From positions 1,899,579-1,963,578 of the forward strand of contig NZ_CP031841.1 of the NCBI RefSeq assembly GCF_003432385.1: a stretch of 64,000 bases of DNA, read 5' to 3'. Under the pieces are notes generated by a model. The model worked only from the letters and a program-made list of their open reading frames with translations, ran no database searches and was not told the origin of the DNA. Each line of letters begins with the position of its first letter. The stretch's first letter is position 1. The DNA is from Breoghania sp. L-A4 (lineage in GTDB: Bacteria; Pseudomonadota; Alphaproteobacteria; Rhizobiales; Stappiaceae). Shown here in pieces: positions 16,786-26,204 of this stretch. The translations under genes and the position numbers were made by a program.

Positions 16786-17865
16786 CTAACCGCCCGTCAC
16801 CGACATGTGGCGGCCGACGGCGGGGGTCTTGCTGCGCCTGTCGATGATGAAGTCGTGGCCCTTGGGCTTGCGGCCGATGGCCTCGTCGATCGCCTGGTTG
16901 AGCAGCTCGTTGCCTTCCGAGGCCCGCAAGGGCGCGCGCAGATCGGCGCTGTCGTCCTGGCCCAGGCACATGTAGAGCATGCCGGTGCAGGTGACGCGCA
17001 CCCGGTTGCAGCTTTCGCAGAAGTTGTGGGTCATCGGCGTGATGAAGCCCATGCGGCCGCCGGTCTCCTTCACGGTGACGTAGCGCGCCGGCCCGCCGGT
17101 CTTGTAGGGAATGTCCTCGAGCGTGTAGCGGTCCATGAGGCGGGCGCGCACCTGGGACAGCGGCAGATACTGGTCGGTGCGGTCGCCGTCGATCTCGCCC
17201 AGCGGCATGGTCTCGATCAGCGTCAGGTCGTAGCCCTCGCCGTGCGCCCAGGCCATCATGCCCTCGATCTCGTCCTCGTTGACGCCCTTCAGCGCCACCG
17301 CGTTGATCTTGCACTGCAGGCCGGCGGCGCGGGCCGCCTCCAGGCCCGCCATCACCTTGGGCAGGTCGCCCCAGCGGGTGATGCGCTTGAATTTCTCCTC
17401 GTCCAGCGTGTCCATGGACACGTTCACCCGGCGCACGCCGCAGTCGTAGAGCTCCTGCGCGTAGCGGGCGAGCTGCGAGCCGTTGGTGGTGACGGTGAGT
17501 TCGTCCAGCGCGCCGGTATCCAGGTGCCGGCCGAGCGAGCGGAACAGGCTCATGATGTTCTTGCGCACCAGCGGCTCGCCGCCGGTCAGCCGCAGCTTGC
17601 GCACGCCCTTGTCGATGAAGGCGGAGCACAGCCGGTCGAGTTCCTCGAGGCTGAGGACCTCGCGCTTGGGCAGGAAGGTCATGTCCTCGGCCATGCAGTA
17701 GACACAGCGGAAGTCGCAGCGGTCGGTGACGGAGACGCGCAGATAGCTGACTTCGCGGCCGAACGGATCGATCAGGGACGCAGGAGCGCCCGCCCCGGCG
17801 CCCGCCCCAGCAGCCGCGTCAGTGGCAGGGTGCACGGGAAACCCGCTGATCGGCCAATCCGCCAT
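16786..17865 (-). CDS. moaA: GTP 3',8-cyclase MoaA
   Basis: A 359-residue radical SAM enzyme catalysing the first step of molybdenum cofactor synthesis, GTP to 3',8-cyclo-GTP. ATG 17865 follows GGGAGAG. The N-terminal SAM cluster is CDFRCVYC (Cys 50, 54, 57). The C-terminal cluster that holds the substrate lies in [12 protein letters not shown], and the protein ends in the conserved double glycine (MSVTGG). An alanine/glycine-rich stretch of about 15 residues near the N-terminus is unusual but does not touch the core. The enzyme supplies cofactor to molybdoenzymes such as the formate dehydrogenase implied by the nearby accessory genes. Confidence 0.95.
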   Translation of the reverse strand: MADWPISGFPVHPATDAAAGAGAGAGAPASLIDPFGREVSYLRVSVTDRCDFRCVYCMAEDMTFLPKREVLSLEELDRLCSAFIDKGVRKLRLTGGEPLVRKNIMSLFRSLGRHLDTGALDELTVTTNGSQLARYAQELYDCGVRRVNVSMDTLDEEKFKRITRWGDLPKVMAGLEAARAAGLQCKINAVALKGVNEDEIEGMMAWAHGEGYDLTLIETMPLGEIDGDRTDQYLPLSQVRARLMDRYTLEDIPYKTGGPARYVTVKETGGRMGFITPMTHNFCESCNRVRVTCTGMLYMCLGQDDSADLRAPLRASEGNELLNQAIDEAIGRKPKGHDFIIDRRSKTPAVGRHMSVTGG

Positions 17866-18082
17866 GAAACTCTCCCTTACGGTGGGTCCGCGCGCGCGGC
17901 CCGCTTTCTTGTCGTGATGTTGGAAGGTAATGGTTTTTTGCCAAGGAGCAAGAGTGCCCTTGAGCAAAGCTGCTGCGCATTTAAGCCCGCTTCGGGTGAT
18001 CCGATGGCGCGGTGCGGTCGTATACCGGTCACGATGCGTTGATCGCCCGCCCGCCCGGTTCCGGCGATCGCCAGGAGAGAGC

Positions 18083-19517
18083 ATGACCACCATTGTCTGG
18101 TTCCGCCAGGATCTGCGCGTCACCGACAACCCCGCGCTGACGGCGGCGGCGGACAAGGGCGCGGTGCTGCCCGTCTTCATTCTGGATGAGGGCCGCGATC
18201 CGCATCCCTTGGGCGGGGCGAGCCGCTGGTGGCTGCATCACGGGCTTGCGGCGCTCAAGACCTCGCTCGGCGGGCTGACGCTGCTGCGCGGCGATCCGCG
18301 CCTCGTGCTGCCGGATCTGGCGCGGCGCGCGGGCGCTTCGGCTGTCTTCTGGAACCGCTGCTACGAGCCCCATGCCGTGGCGCGCGACGGCGACATCAAG
18401 CATGAACTGGGGGCGGCCGGGCTGGAGGCGCGCAGCTTCAAGGCGGGCGTGCTGTTCGAGCCGTGGGAGGTGACGACGGGAGGCGGCGGGCCCTACAAGG
18501 TGTTCACGCCGTTCTGGCGCACCGCGCGCGCGCTCGAGGTGCCGCCGCCGCTGCCCCGCCCGCAGGCGCTCACGCTGGCGCGCGACGCGGACAGCGAGAC
18601 GCTCGGCGAGCTTGGCCTGCTGCCCAAAGCGCCGGACTGGGCCGAAGGCTGGGACGCGCTCTGGACGCCGGGCGAGGCGAGCGCCCAGGTGCGGCTGGCG
18701 GATTTTCTCGACGACGGCTTGCGCGGCTACGCCCGGTTGCGCGACCGGCCCGACCTCCAAGGCACCTCGCGGCTGTCGGCGCATCTGCATTTCGGCGAGA
18801 TCTCGCCGCGCCAGGTCTGGGCGCGCACCCGCGCGGCCATGGCGCGCGATCCGTCGCTCGGGCGGACGGTGAGAAGTTCCTCGCCGAAGTGGGCTGGCGC
18901 GAGTTCTCGCAGCATCTGATCTATCATTTCCCCAACCTGCCGTCGGAGAACTGGAAGCCGGGTTTCGACGCCTATCCCTGGCGCGAGAGTGCCGGGGATC
19001 TGGAGGCGTGGAAGAGGGACGCACCGGCTATCCCATGGTGGACGCGGGCATGCGCGAGCTCTGGGCCACCGGCACCATGCATAACCGCGTGCGCATGCTG
19101 GCGGCGAGTTTCCTGGTCAAGCACCTGCGCATCCACTGGCGTAAGGGCGAGGCGTGGTTCCGCGACACGCTGGTGGACGCGGATCTCGCCAACAACGCCG
19201 CCGGCTGGCAGTGGGTGGCCGGTTCGGGCGCCGACGCCGCGCCCTATTTCCGCATCTTCTCGCCCATCGGCCAGGGCGGAAAATTCGATCCCGACGGCGT
19301 CTATGTCCGCCGCTGGTGCCCGGAACTGGCGGCGCTTGAGACGCGCTACATCCATGCGCCCTTCGAGGCGCCGCCCGAGGCGCTGGCGGCGGCGGGCATC
19401 AAACTGGGCCGGGAGTATCCGCGCCCGATCGTCGATCACAAGGCGGCGCGCCAGGCGGCGCTTGCCGGCTACGAGGCGGTGAAAGGGGCGCACGCGGAGG
19501 CGGAGAGCGCCGCTTGA
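18083..19517 (+). pseudogene. Deoxyribodipyrimidine photolyase, two frameshifts
   Basis: The start ATG 18083 follows AGGAGAG. The N-terminal domain ([18 protein letters not shown]) and the FAD-binding region (GYPMVDAGMREL, MHNRVRMLAASFLVKHLRIHW, ANNAAGWQWVAGSGADAAPYFRIF) are well conserved, but they lie in three frames. Shifts occur near 18864 (then GEKFLAEVGWREFSQHLIYH) and near 19015-19018 (then GRTGYPMVD). Each is a one-base loss in a G run. Restoring two bases gives a normal light-dependent repair enzyme of about 478 residues. Sequencing error is likely; otherwise the gene is dead. Confidence 0.85.
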
Positions 19518-19566
19518 CCTTTGCGTGCGCCTGCGTATCGTCGCGCCACCACAAAGGGAGATGCCC

Positions 19567-19935
19567 GTGAGCGACGACAAGAAGCCCTGGCCGAGCGAGC
19601 TGCGGCTGTCCAAGGACAAGAAGACACTGACGGTGGGCTTCGACAGTGGCGAGCGCTTCGCGCTCGCAGCGGAATATCTGCGCATCGCCTCACCCTCCGC
19701 GGAAGTGCAGGGGCATTCGCCCGCCCAGAAACAGACCATGCCGGGCAAGCGCGATGTCGGGATCATGAAGATCGAGCCGGTCGGCAACTACGCGGTGAAA
19801 CTGATCTTCGACGACATGCACGACACCGGCATCTTTTCCTGGGACTACCTTTTGCGGCTGGGCCGCGAGTTCGAGACGATCTGGGGTGATTATCTCAAGG
19901 ATCTCGAGGCCAAGGGGCTGAAGCGGGAGGGCTGA
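19567..19935 (+). CDS. DUF971 domain protein
   Basis: A 122-residue cytoplasmic protein of the DUF971 (gamma-butyrobetaine hydroxylase N-terminal-like) family: WPSELRLSKDKKTLTVGFDSGERFALAAEYLR, then IEPVGNYAVKLIFDDMHDTGIFSWDYL. Such small proteins contribute to iron-sulfur or redox functions in some bacteria, but no reaction is established. GTG 19567 is preferred because AAAGGGAG lies seven bases upstream; ATG 19561 would be too close. Confidence 0.85.
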   Translation: MSDDKKPWPSELRLSKDKKTLTVGFDSGERFALAAEYLRIASPSAEVQGHSPAQKQTMPGKRDVGIMKIEPVGNYAVKLIFDDMHDTGIFSWDYLLRLGREFETIWGDYLKDLEAKGLKREG

Positions 19936-20181
19936 GCCGAGAGTTGCGTGAATGCAACGCTGCGGAAGCTTGGTCGCTCATGCGTTGATTTACGGATGTT
20001 TCCGGTTTATCCGCCAAAAATATTGCGATACTTCTTATTCTAACGCAGCGTCCGCGATGGTTTTCCCAAGGTTTCGTGGCTCTGCCCTGGTGACGAGCGG
20101 CCAGGCGCCGCTGTCTGCCCGGACGGCGAGTACCGGCGTTCGCATCGGCTTTCAGAGATTGATTTTGGCGGAGTGACAATC

Positions 20182-20886
20182 GTGAACAGGTATCTTCTTG
20201 GTGCGGCTGTATCGGCTCTGATGGCGGCCGCGGCCGGGAGCGCGCAGGCCGCGGATCCCAGCTACTCGCAGCGGGCAACTGCAACGGACTGGTCCGGATT
20301 CTATCTCGGCGTGCATGCCGGCTACGTGGATGGCCAGACCGATTGGGATCTGGGGCCAGGCGTGCCGCTTGTCGTCGAACCATCCGGCTTCGCCGGTGGC
20401 GCGCTCGTTGGCTACAATCATCAGATCGACAATTTTGTGTTCGGTCTTGAAGCTGACATTACCCTCGGCGACATTTCCGAAGGGCCGAAGAATTTCGGCG
20501 TTGTGGGCGTGCAGAGCGCGGATGTGAATTATATCGCGACCGTTCGCGGTCGGCTCGGTTATGCATTCGATACCTGGATGCCGTTTGTCACCGGAGGTGC
20601 GGGTTTCGCGGATCTCGAGATTTTCGACAGCATTGGCGGCGGACCGACCCGCGACAGTCAACTCCTGACCGGCTTCGTGGTTGGTGCGGGTGTGGAGGCC
20701 GACCTCAGCCGGCTTTTCGGCCTGCAGATCGGCGGCGGCTCGCTGACGGGCCGGGTCGAGTATATGTACGGCCAATATGGCAGCGAGCTGTTCCAGATCG
20801 GCGCCACGCCCGAAGGCGCTGACCTGGAGACGAATACGGTGCGCGCGGCACTGGTCTGGCGCTTCAGCGGTCTCAGCGCCATGTAA
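20182..20886 (+). CDS. Outer membrane beta-barrel protein (Omp31/porin family)
   Basis: A 234-residue exported protein. GTG 20182 is placed eight bases after GGCGGAG; GTG 20173 is the alternative. A signal peptide (LLGAAVSALMAAAAGSAQA) precedes AADPSYSQRATATDWSGFYLGVHAGY, the usual start of the small eight-stranded barrels of Rhizobiales. Alternating beta strands continue to the terminal WRFSGLSAM. It is a structural outer-membrane protein, sometimes immunogenic in Brucella and Bartonella. A strong bidirectional terminator follows. Confidence 0.88.
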   Translation: MNRYLLGAAVSALMAAAAGSAQAADPSYSQRATATDWSGFYLGVHAGYVDGQTDWDLGPGVPLVVEPSGFAGGALVGYNHQIDNFVFGLEADITLGDISEGPKNFGVVGVQSADVNYIATVRGRLGYAFDTWMPFVTGGAGFADLEIFDSIGGGPTRDSQLLTGFVVGAGVEADLSRLFGLQIGGGSLTGRVEYMYGQYGSELFQIGATPEGADLETNTVRAALVWRFSGLSAM

Positions 20887-20931
20887 TCAGGCTTTCCGCG
20901 CGCTCGTTCGGAGCGCACGCGCGCGGATACG

Positions 20932-20971
20932 GAAACAGATACGGCGGCCCTCGGGCCGCCGCATCTGTTTC
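20932..20971. terminator. Bidirectional terminator between porin and cytochrome c genes
   Basis: A long inverted repeat, gaaacagat ... ggcggccc-tc-gggccgcc ... atctgtttc, lies between two convergent genes. The inner stem is 8 bp of pure GC and the outer arms give A- and T-rich flanks on both strands. Confidence 0.75.
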
Positions 20972-20976
20972 GGGCG

Positions 20977-21375
20977 TCAGTCCTTCGTGTCCGCCGCCAA
21001 CTGGTCGGCATAGGCGAGGAGCGCGTCCACGTCCGCGTGGCTGAGGATTACCTCGGCGATGGTGGCGGGCAGATCCTCAGGGCGTTCCGCGTCGCCTTCG
21101 AAGCGTATGTGGGCCGGATGCGGCGGCCGGTCGAAAAAGGTCGCGAAGCGGTTGCGCCAGTCCTCGAGCGCCTTGATCAGGATCATGAACGACGGCGTGG
21201 AACTGATGCCGCCCATGCGGGTCTGCTCGCTGACCACGTGGCAGCGCGCGCAATGGGTCTCGGCCAGGTGCCGTCCGCGCTCGCTCAGCGCCGAGGCCCG
21301 GAGCGCGCCCGTGCTCGCCAGCACGATGACGAGGGCGCCAAGGATTGCGGCACCGGTCACGCGCCATTCGTCCAT
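20977..21375 (-). CDS. Exported cytochrome c-type protein
   Basis: A 132-residue protein; ATG 21375 is preceded by GGGAGAG. An N-terminal hydrophobic signal (VTGAAILGALVIVLASTGALRASA) leads into a single haem-binding motif CARCH, followed by a long helical C-terminal part with a conserved methionine region (RMGGISSTPSFM). It is a class I-like monohaem cytochrome acting in the periplasm. The partner is unknown. Confidence 0.85.
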   Translation of the reverse strand: MDEWRVTGAAILGALVIVLASTGALRASALSERGRHLAETHCARCHVVSEQTRMGGISSTPSFMILIKALEDWRNRFATFFDRPPHPAHIRFEGDAERPEDLPATIAEVILSHADVDALLAYADQLAADTKD

Positions 21376-21493
21376 GATTGCTCTCCCTTCAATCACGCCT
21401 GCGCTCCGAACAGGGAGAAATGATTGCAACAGGAATTCATCGGCGCAAGGGGCGGCCGGCAATGGCGCTGCAGATGTGTCCCAGGCGAGACAC

Positions 21494-21530
21494 AAAAAAG
21501 CCGGCGCTGGATCACTCCAGGCCGGCTTCT
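21494..21530 (-). terminator. Rho-independent terminator of the L,D-transpeptidase gene
   Basis: On the minus strand, the stem AGCCGGCctgg/ccagcGCCGGCT is followed by TTTTTT. It lies just past the L,D-transpeptidase stop. Confidence 0.85.
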
Positions 21531-21552
21531 TGTTCAGATCAGGACCGGCGGA

Positions 21553-22161
21553 CTAGCGCTGGACGACGACCTTCGCGCCAACCTCAACGTTTTCATACAG
21601 ATGCATGACGTCTTCGTTGGCCATGCGGATGCAGCCCGAGGAGACCGCGCCGCCGATCGTCCAGGGCTCGTTGGAGCCGTGGATGCGGTAGATGGTGGAG
21701 CCGATGTACATGGCGCGGGCGCCGAGCGGGTTGTTCGGGCCGCCTTCCATGTGGGCCGGAAGGGTCTGGCCGTTGCGGGCGGCGCGGGCGCGCATGGCCG
21801 GCGGCGGGGTCCAGCCCGGCCATTCCGCCTTGCGGCTCACGCGGTGGGTACCGGACCACTGGAACCCGTCGCGGCCAACGCCGATGCCGTACTTGCGGGC
21901 CTTGCCGTTTTCCAGCACGTGGTAGAGGCGGCGCTCGGCCGTATCGATGACAATCGTGCCCGGCGCGTAGTTGCCGTCGTAGCTGACGACTTCGCGCTTG
22001 ATCGGCGACTTGCCGCTGTGGCTCAGCCTGCTGCCGTATTCGACCCAGCGCTTTGTGGTCGGATCAAAAAACTTGTTGGCGGCCGAAGCGGCCGTAACAA
22101 TGGTGGTTGCCGCCACCGCGCCCGTGATCAATGCCGTCACGACCAGGAAAAACCTGCGCAT
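21553..22161 (-). CDS. L,D-transpeptidase (YkuD family)
   Basis: A 202-residue secreted enzyme with a signal peptide (FFLVVTALITGAVAATTIVTAASA) and the YkuD catalytic domain. The catalytic motif HGSNEPWTIGGAVSSGCIRM is complete, with the nucleophilic Cys in SGCIRM. It forms 3-3 peptidoglycan cross-links or attaches lipoprotein to peptidoglycan in the periplasm. The gene is monocistronic, with its own terminator downstream and a CRP-like palindrome upstream. Confidence 0.92.
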   Translation of the reverse strand: MRRFFLVVTALITGAVAATTIVTAASAANKFFDPTTKRWVEYGSRLSHSGKSPIKREVVSYDGNYAPGTIVIDTAERRLYHVLENGKARKYGIGVGRDGFQWSGTHRVSRKAEWPGWTPPPAMRARAARNGQTLPAHMEGGPNNPLGARAMYIGSTIYRIHGSNEPWTIGGAVSSGCIRMANEDVMHLYENVEVGAKVVVQR

Positions 22162-22274
22162 CCTATTCCCCTTTGATGCCTCTTGAATGTCCGCGCCCTG
22201 CGGGACCCGTGCCTGCTGTTAACCATGTCAAGCGGCGGTTGCGATGATGTTAACGCGCGGCCGCTTTCGCAAGC

Positions 22275-22290
22275 TGTGATCATCATCACA
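22275..22290. promoter_or_regulatory. CRP/FNR-type palindrome TGTGA-N6-TCACA
   Basis: The sequence TGTGATCATCATCACA matches the CRP consensus half-sites exactly with six-base spacing. It lies about 114-129 bp upstream of the L,D-transpeptidase start. Binding by a CRP/FNR-family regulator is an inference. Confidence 0.5.
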
Positions 22291-22450
22291 CGGTCGTCGA
22301 ATGCATATAACGCAAGGTCTGTTGTGAATAGGCCACATTTTCGCCCGAAGCTTTCGAAACCCGCATTCATATTGAACAAAAAGTGATCACGGACGGGGCG
22401 TTATCCCGCAATTCCGCGTATGCGCGGCGAACCGGCCAAGACACGCGAAC

Positions 22451-22474
22451 GGGCGGCGAAGTGATTCGCCGCCC
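22451..22474. terminator. Perfect 10-bp hairpin downstream of fumarase
   Basis: gggcggcgaa-gtga-ttcgccgccc is a perfect stem-loop 37 bp past the fumarase stop. No T-run follows on the minus strand, so it may be a processing or weak termination signal rather than a classical terminator. Confidence 0.5.
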
Positions 22475-22510
22475 GCTGGGCCGGTTCTGAAGATCTTGCG
22501 CCGCCCGGTG

Positions 22511-24151
22511 TCAGCCCAGATTCAGTTCCTTGAAGAAGTCGTTGCCCTTGTCATCAATGACGATGAAGGCGGGAAAGTCCTCGACCTCGATCTTCCAGAT
22601 CGCTTCCATGCCGAGCTCTTCGTATTCGACACATTCCACCGACTTGATGCAGTCCTGCGCAAGACGCGCCGCCGGTCCGCCGATCGAGCCGAGATAGAAC
22701 CCGCCGTGCGCCTGGCACGCGCGGCGCACCTGGGCGGAGCGGTTGCCCTTGGCGAGCATCACCATGGAGCCGCCGGCGGCCTCGAACTGGTCCACATAGG
22801 CGTCCATGCGCCCGGCCGTCGTCGGGCCGAAGGAGCCCGACGGCATGCCCTCGGGCGTCTTGGCCGGCCCGGCGTAATAGATCGGGTGGTTCTTGAAATA
22901 ATCGGGCAGCGGCTCGCCCGCCTCCAGCCGCTCGCGCAGTTTCGAATGCGCCAGATCGCGCGCCACGATCAGCGGACCGGAGAGTGACAGCCGCGTCTTG
23001 ATCGGGTGTTTCGTCAGCTCTCCGAGAATCTCGGTCATCGGCCGGGTGAGGTCGATCTTCACGACCGTGTCGTCGAGATGCTCGTCGGTCACTTCCGGCA
23101 TGTATTTTTCCGGGTGCATCTCGAGCTGCTCGAGAAAGATGCCGTCCTTCGTGATCTTGCCGGTGGCCTGGCGGTCGGCCGAGCAGGAGACGCCGAGCCC
23201 GATGGGCAGCGAGGCGCCGTGGCGCGGCAGCCGGATGACGCGGACGTCGTGGCAGAAATATTTGCCGCCGAACTGCGCGCCGACGCCGGTCGCCTGCGTC
23301 AGCTTGTGGATCTCTTCCTCCATCTCGAGATCGCGGAAGGCGTGGCCCAGTTCCGAGCCTTGCGTCGGCAGATTGTCGAGATAGCGCGCGGAGGCCAGCT
23401 TTACGGTCTTGAGATTCATCTCGGCCGAGGTGCCGCCGATGACGATGACGAGGTGATAGGGCGGGCAGGCGGCGGTGCCGAGCGTCAGCACCTTCTCCTT
23501 CAGGAACTCGATCAGCCGGTCATGGGTGAGCAGCGACGGCGTGCCCTGGAACAGAAACGTCTTGTTGGCCGAGCCGCCGCCCTTGGCCATGAACAGGAAC
23601 TTGTAGGAATCCTCGCCCTCGGCGTAGAGGTCGATCTGAGCGGGCATGTTGTTCGACGTGTTCTTTTCCTCGAACATCGACAGCGGCGCGAGCTGCGAAT
23701 AACGCAGGTTCTTGTGGAAATAGGCGTCGCGCGAGCCTTCGCCCAGCGCCGCCTCGTCCGAGCCGTCGGTCCACACGCGCCGGCCCTTCTTGCCCATGAC
23801 GATCGCGGTGCCGGTGTCCTGGCACATGGGGAGAACGCCATGCGCGGAAATGCTGGCGTTTTTCAGCAGATCGAAGGCCACAAACTTGTCGTTTTCGGTG
23901 GCTTCCGGATCATCGAGGATCTTGCGCAACTGCTCCAGGTGGCCGGGGCGCAGGAAATGGTTGATGTCCTTGAAGGCTTCCTCGGCGAGCAGCCGCATGC
24001 CCTCGCGCTCGACCACCAGAACCTCCTCGCCGTTGAAGCTGGCGGTGGAGACGAAGTCGGAGGTCAGCTTGCGGTAGGGCGTGGTGTCCTCCGACAGCGG
24101 ATACATGGAGGAATGGGTGTAGTCCGGCGGGGTCTTCGGCTGGGCGGTCAT
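22511..24151 (-). CDS. Fumarate hydratase, class I
   Basis: A 546-residue iron-sulfur fumarase, the homodimeric class I form that hydrates fumarate to malate in the TCA cycle. Both catalytic parts are present in one chain: an N-terminal alpha domain (with [17 protein letters not shown] and [15 protein letters not shown] carrying cluster cysteines) and a C-terminal beta domain ([27 protein letters not shown]). Its length is typical. It is cytoplasmic and oxygen-sensitive. The gene stands alone. Confidence 0.95.
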   Translation of the reverse strand: MTAQPKTPPDYTHSSMYPLSEDTTPYRKLTSDFVSTASFNGEEVLVVEREGMRLLAEEAFKDINHFLRPGHLEQLRKILDDPEATENDKFVAFDLLKNASISAHGVLPMCQDTGTAIVMGKKGRRVWTDGSDEAALGEGSRDAYFHKNLRYSQLAPLSMFEEKNTSNNMPAQIDLYAEGEDSYKFLFMAKGGGSANKTFLFQGTPSLLTHDRLIEFLKEKVLTLGTAACPPYHLVIVIGGTSAEMNLKTVKLASARYLDNLPTQGSELGHAFRDLEMEEEIHKLTQATGVGAQFGGKYFCHDVRVIRLPRHGASLPIGLGVSCSADRQATGKITKDGIFLEQLEMHPEKYMPEVTDEHLDDTVVKIDLTRPMTEILGELTKHPIKTRLSLSGPLIVARDLAHSKLRERLEAGEPLPDYFKNHPIYYAGPAKTPEGMPSGSFGPTTAGRMDAYVDQFEAAGGSMVMLAKGNRSAQVRRACQAHGGFYLGSIGGPAARLAQDCIKSVECVEYEELGMEAIWKIEVEDFPAFIVIDDKGNDFFKELNLG

Positions 24152-24323
24152 AGTTGTGCGGCTCTCCCAAAAAGCGCGGCCAAGGGGATTGCATGCCTTT
24201 TACGCGGGATGGGGGGAAGGCCAAGGGGCGGGTGGCGCGGCGCGACATTACCAAAGATTAACAGGACAATCATCGCCGCGGCATTTAGCTGTTTCAGGGT
24301 GTTCCATCTGTGAGGCGCCTCCC

Positions 24324-24823
24324 ATGCCCGGACTTTTCTCCCGCTACGCGACCCCTTGCTGACCGGTCTTTTCATCGTCTCGCTGGTCTCCGGCATCGCC
24401 CTGTTCTTCCACTGGGGGCAGGGGCTTTTCCACGGCATGCACGAGTGGCTGTCGATGGTGCTGATCGCGCCGTTCGTGCTGCATGTGTGGAAGAACTGGA
24501 AGCCGTTTCTCGCCTATTTCAGGCGCACGCCCATGGCCGTCGCCCTGGCGGTCTCGGTGATCGCGGCGGTGCCTTTCGCATGGCCGACATCCGGCGACGC
24601 GCCGTCGGGCAATCCCATGGTGATGGTGCTGCGGTCCGTGCAATCGAGCCCGCTCGAGGCGGTCGCGCCGGTCTTCGGGCACACGCGCGAGACGCTTGTC
24701 GCGGCGCTTGAGCAGAACGGCTACTCGGTGCCGTTGGATGCGCTCAACCTGCAGCAGGTGGCGGCCGCCAACGGCAAGTCCGATCGCGACATCGCCGGCG
24801 TGCTCGCGCACCTTAAGGATTGA
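24324..24823 (+). pseudogene. DUF4405-type membrane protein, frameshifted near the start
   Basis: ATG 24324 begins MPGLFSRYATP, but the frame stops after 12 codons. One extra C in the run at 24352-24355 would continue into LLTGLFIVSLVSGIALFFHWGQGLFHGMHEWLSMVLIAPFVLHVWKNW. This is a DUF4405-like domain with two haem-ligand-type histidines in membrane helices, as in small cytochrome b-like proteins. The C-terminal half is soluble with a DUF4405-type helical repeat. The full protein would be about 166 residues. A sequencing gap of one base is likely. Confidence 0.7.
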
Positions 24824-24866
24824 GGCGCGCCCGCTGAGCTTGAGGAAAGACCCCCGAACTCTTGTT

Positions 24867-24943
24867 CGTCATGCTCGGGCTTGTCCAGATCACCCATAAG
24901 TTATTGAAAAGAATGGATCCTCGGCACAAGGCCGAGGATGACG
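24867..24943. repeat. Palindromic intergenic repeat
   Basis: Arms cgtcatgctcgggcttgtcc (24867-24886) and ggcacaaggccgaggatgacg (24923-24943) are near-perfect inverted copies around an AT-rich centre with atggatcc. Such cgtcatcctcgggcttg palindromes are common mobile intergenic repeats in alphaproteobacterial genomes. It lies downstream of two convergent genes. Confidence 0.7.
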
Positions 24944-24997
24944 ATCGAGGGTATGAGCCTTGTCCGCAAGTGCCGTGCGGACCTCAGGCCCGCAGCG

Positions 24998-25545
24998 CTA
25001 CTTCGTCGCCGCCACGATCTCGAACATCACCTTGACGCCGCCGGCGACGGTGGCTTCCGAAATATCCTTGCCGATGGCGTAGTCGCCGCGCAGCACCTCC
25101 GCCGTGCCGGAGGCGGTTGCCGTGTCGCCGTCGATCGTCAGTGTGAACGGCAGCACCATGGGCATGGCGATGTCCTTGATGGTCAGGGTGCCGATGGCCT
25201 CATAGGCGCCGTTGCCGGTGTCGATCACGTCCTGCGCCTCGAAGGTGGCTTTCGGGAAGGCGCCCGCGTTGAACCAGCCCTCACCGGGCAGCATCTGGGC
25301 GGCCTGCGCGTTGGCGCTGGTCACCGAGCCGGTGTCGATGGTGACGCGGATCTTCGCCGCCGCAAGGTCTTGGGGTCGAAGTCGATCTCGGCGTCCCAGG
25401 TCCGGAATTGGCCCGGCACCGCGGCGCCCGCCTGCGAGGCCTCGAAGGTGAGGCTGCTGTTGTCGTGATCGATCTGCCACTGGGCGGCCTGCGCGCCGGT
25501 GCTTGCCAGGCCGAGGCTGGCGGCGAGAGCGAGAATCTTCAGCAT
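24998..25545 (-). pseudogene. YceI-family periplasmic protein (copy 1), frameshifted
   Basis: ATG 25545 follows GGAGA and starts a signal peptide (LKILALAASLGLASTGAQA). Then comes AQWQIDHDNSSLTFEASQAGAAVPGQF, the opening of the YceI lipocalin-like barrel. The frame is lost after FDPKTL at about 25361-25372 and resumes one frame away as AAAKIRVTIDTGSVTSANAQAAQMLPGEGWFNAGAFPKATFEA, ending normally at 24998. A single missing base repairs it to about 182 residues. YceI proteins bind isoprenoid lipids in the periplasm and often neighbour cytochrome b561 genes, as here. Confidence 0.8.
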
Positions 25546-25563
25546 GGGGATCTCCAAAAAAGG

Positions 25564-26144
25564 TCACGCGCCGCGGGCGTAACGCGGCGATGTCATGCGC
25601 CGCACCGTGTCGTCGCGGGCAATCAGGTGGTGCTTGAACGCGGCAGCTATATGAAGGCCGAGCAGCGCGATCAGGCCCCAGGCGAGAAGCTCGTGCGCCT
25701 CGCGAAAGACCCCTCGACCGCCGCCTTGGAGCCCAGCGCGTCGGGGATCGGCAGATGCGGCATGGTGAGCGTGCCAAACAGCACCGTGGGGATGTTCCAC
25801 GGGCTTGCCGAGACCATCGCCCAGCCGGTGAGCGGTATCGCCAGCATCAGGGCGTAGAGGCCGGTGTGGCCCAGATGCGCTGCGCGCTTTTCCCAACGCG
25901 GCATGGTGGCGGGCAGCGACGGCGAGGGGTTGGCGAACCGCCAGGCGAGCCGCAGGCCGGCCAGCGCCAGCGCCACAAACCCGAAGGACTTGTGCAACTG
26001 GTAGAGCTGGAAAGTGGCCGGGTCGGCCTGCGGCAGTTCGTGCATGTAGAGCCCGAGCCCCAGCATGCCGAGGATCAGCACGGCCATTGTCCAGTGGAAC
26101 GCGATGGCGATGGCGCCGTATCCGGAAGGGCTGTTGCGCAGCAT
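25564..26144 (-). pseudogene. Cytochrome b561, frameshifted in the last quarter
   Basis: The protein starts MLRNSPSGYGAIAIAFHWTMAVLILGMLGLGLYMHEL with haem-ligand histidines in four membrane helices, typical of prokaryotic cytochrome b561 (quinol-oxidising). The frame shifts at the G run 25710-25713, after GSKAAVEG. The true last helix, FREAHELLAWGLIALLGLHIAAAFKHHLI, is in the next frame and ends at 25564. One added G gives a normal protein of about 193 residues. It lies between two YceI genes on the same strand, probably one operon. Confidence 0.82.
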
Positions 26145-26204
26145 GGTCTGTCCTTGGGCGGTGGGGCGGGGACACGCCGCGGGCGCGGCGTGTCTTTCAG
26201 CGGC

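Noticed and set aside
16759..18042. 427-codon plus-strand open frame across moaA
   Set aside because: Composition artefact of the antisense strand of a GC-rich gene; MoaA motifs are on the minus strand.
23006..24313. 435-codon plus-strand open frame opposite fumarase
   Set aside because: Shadow frame; fumarase is certain on the other strand.
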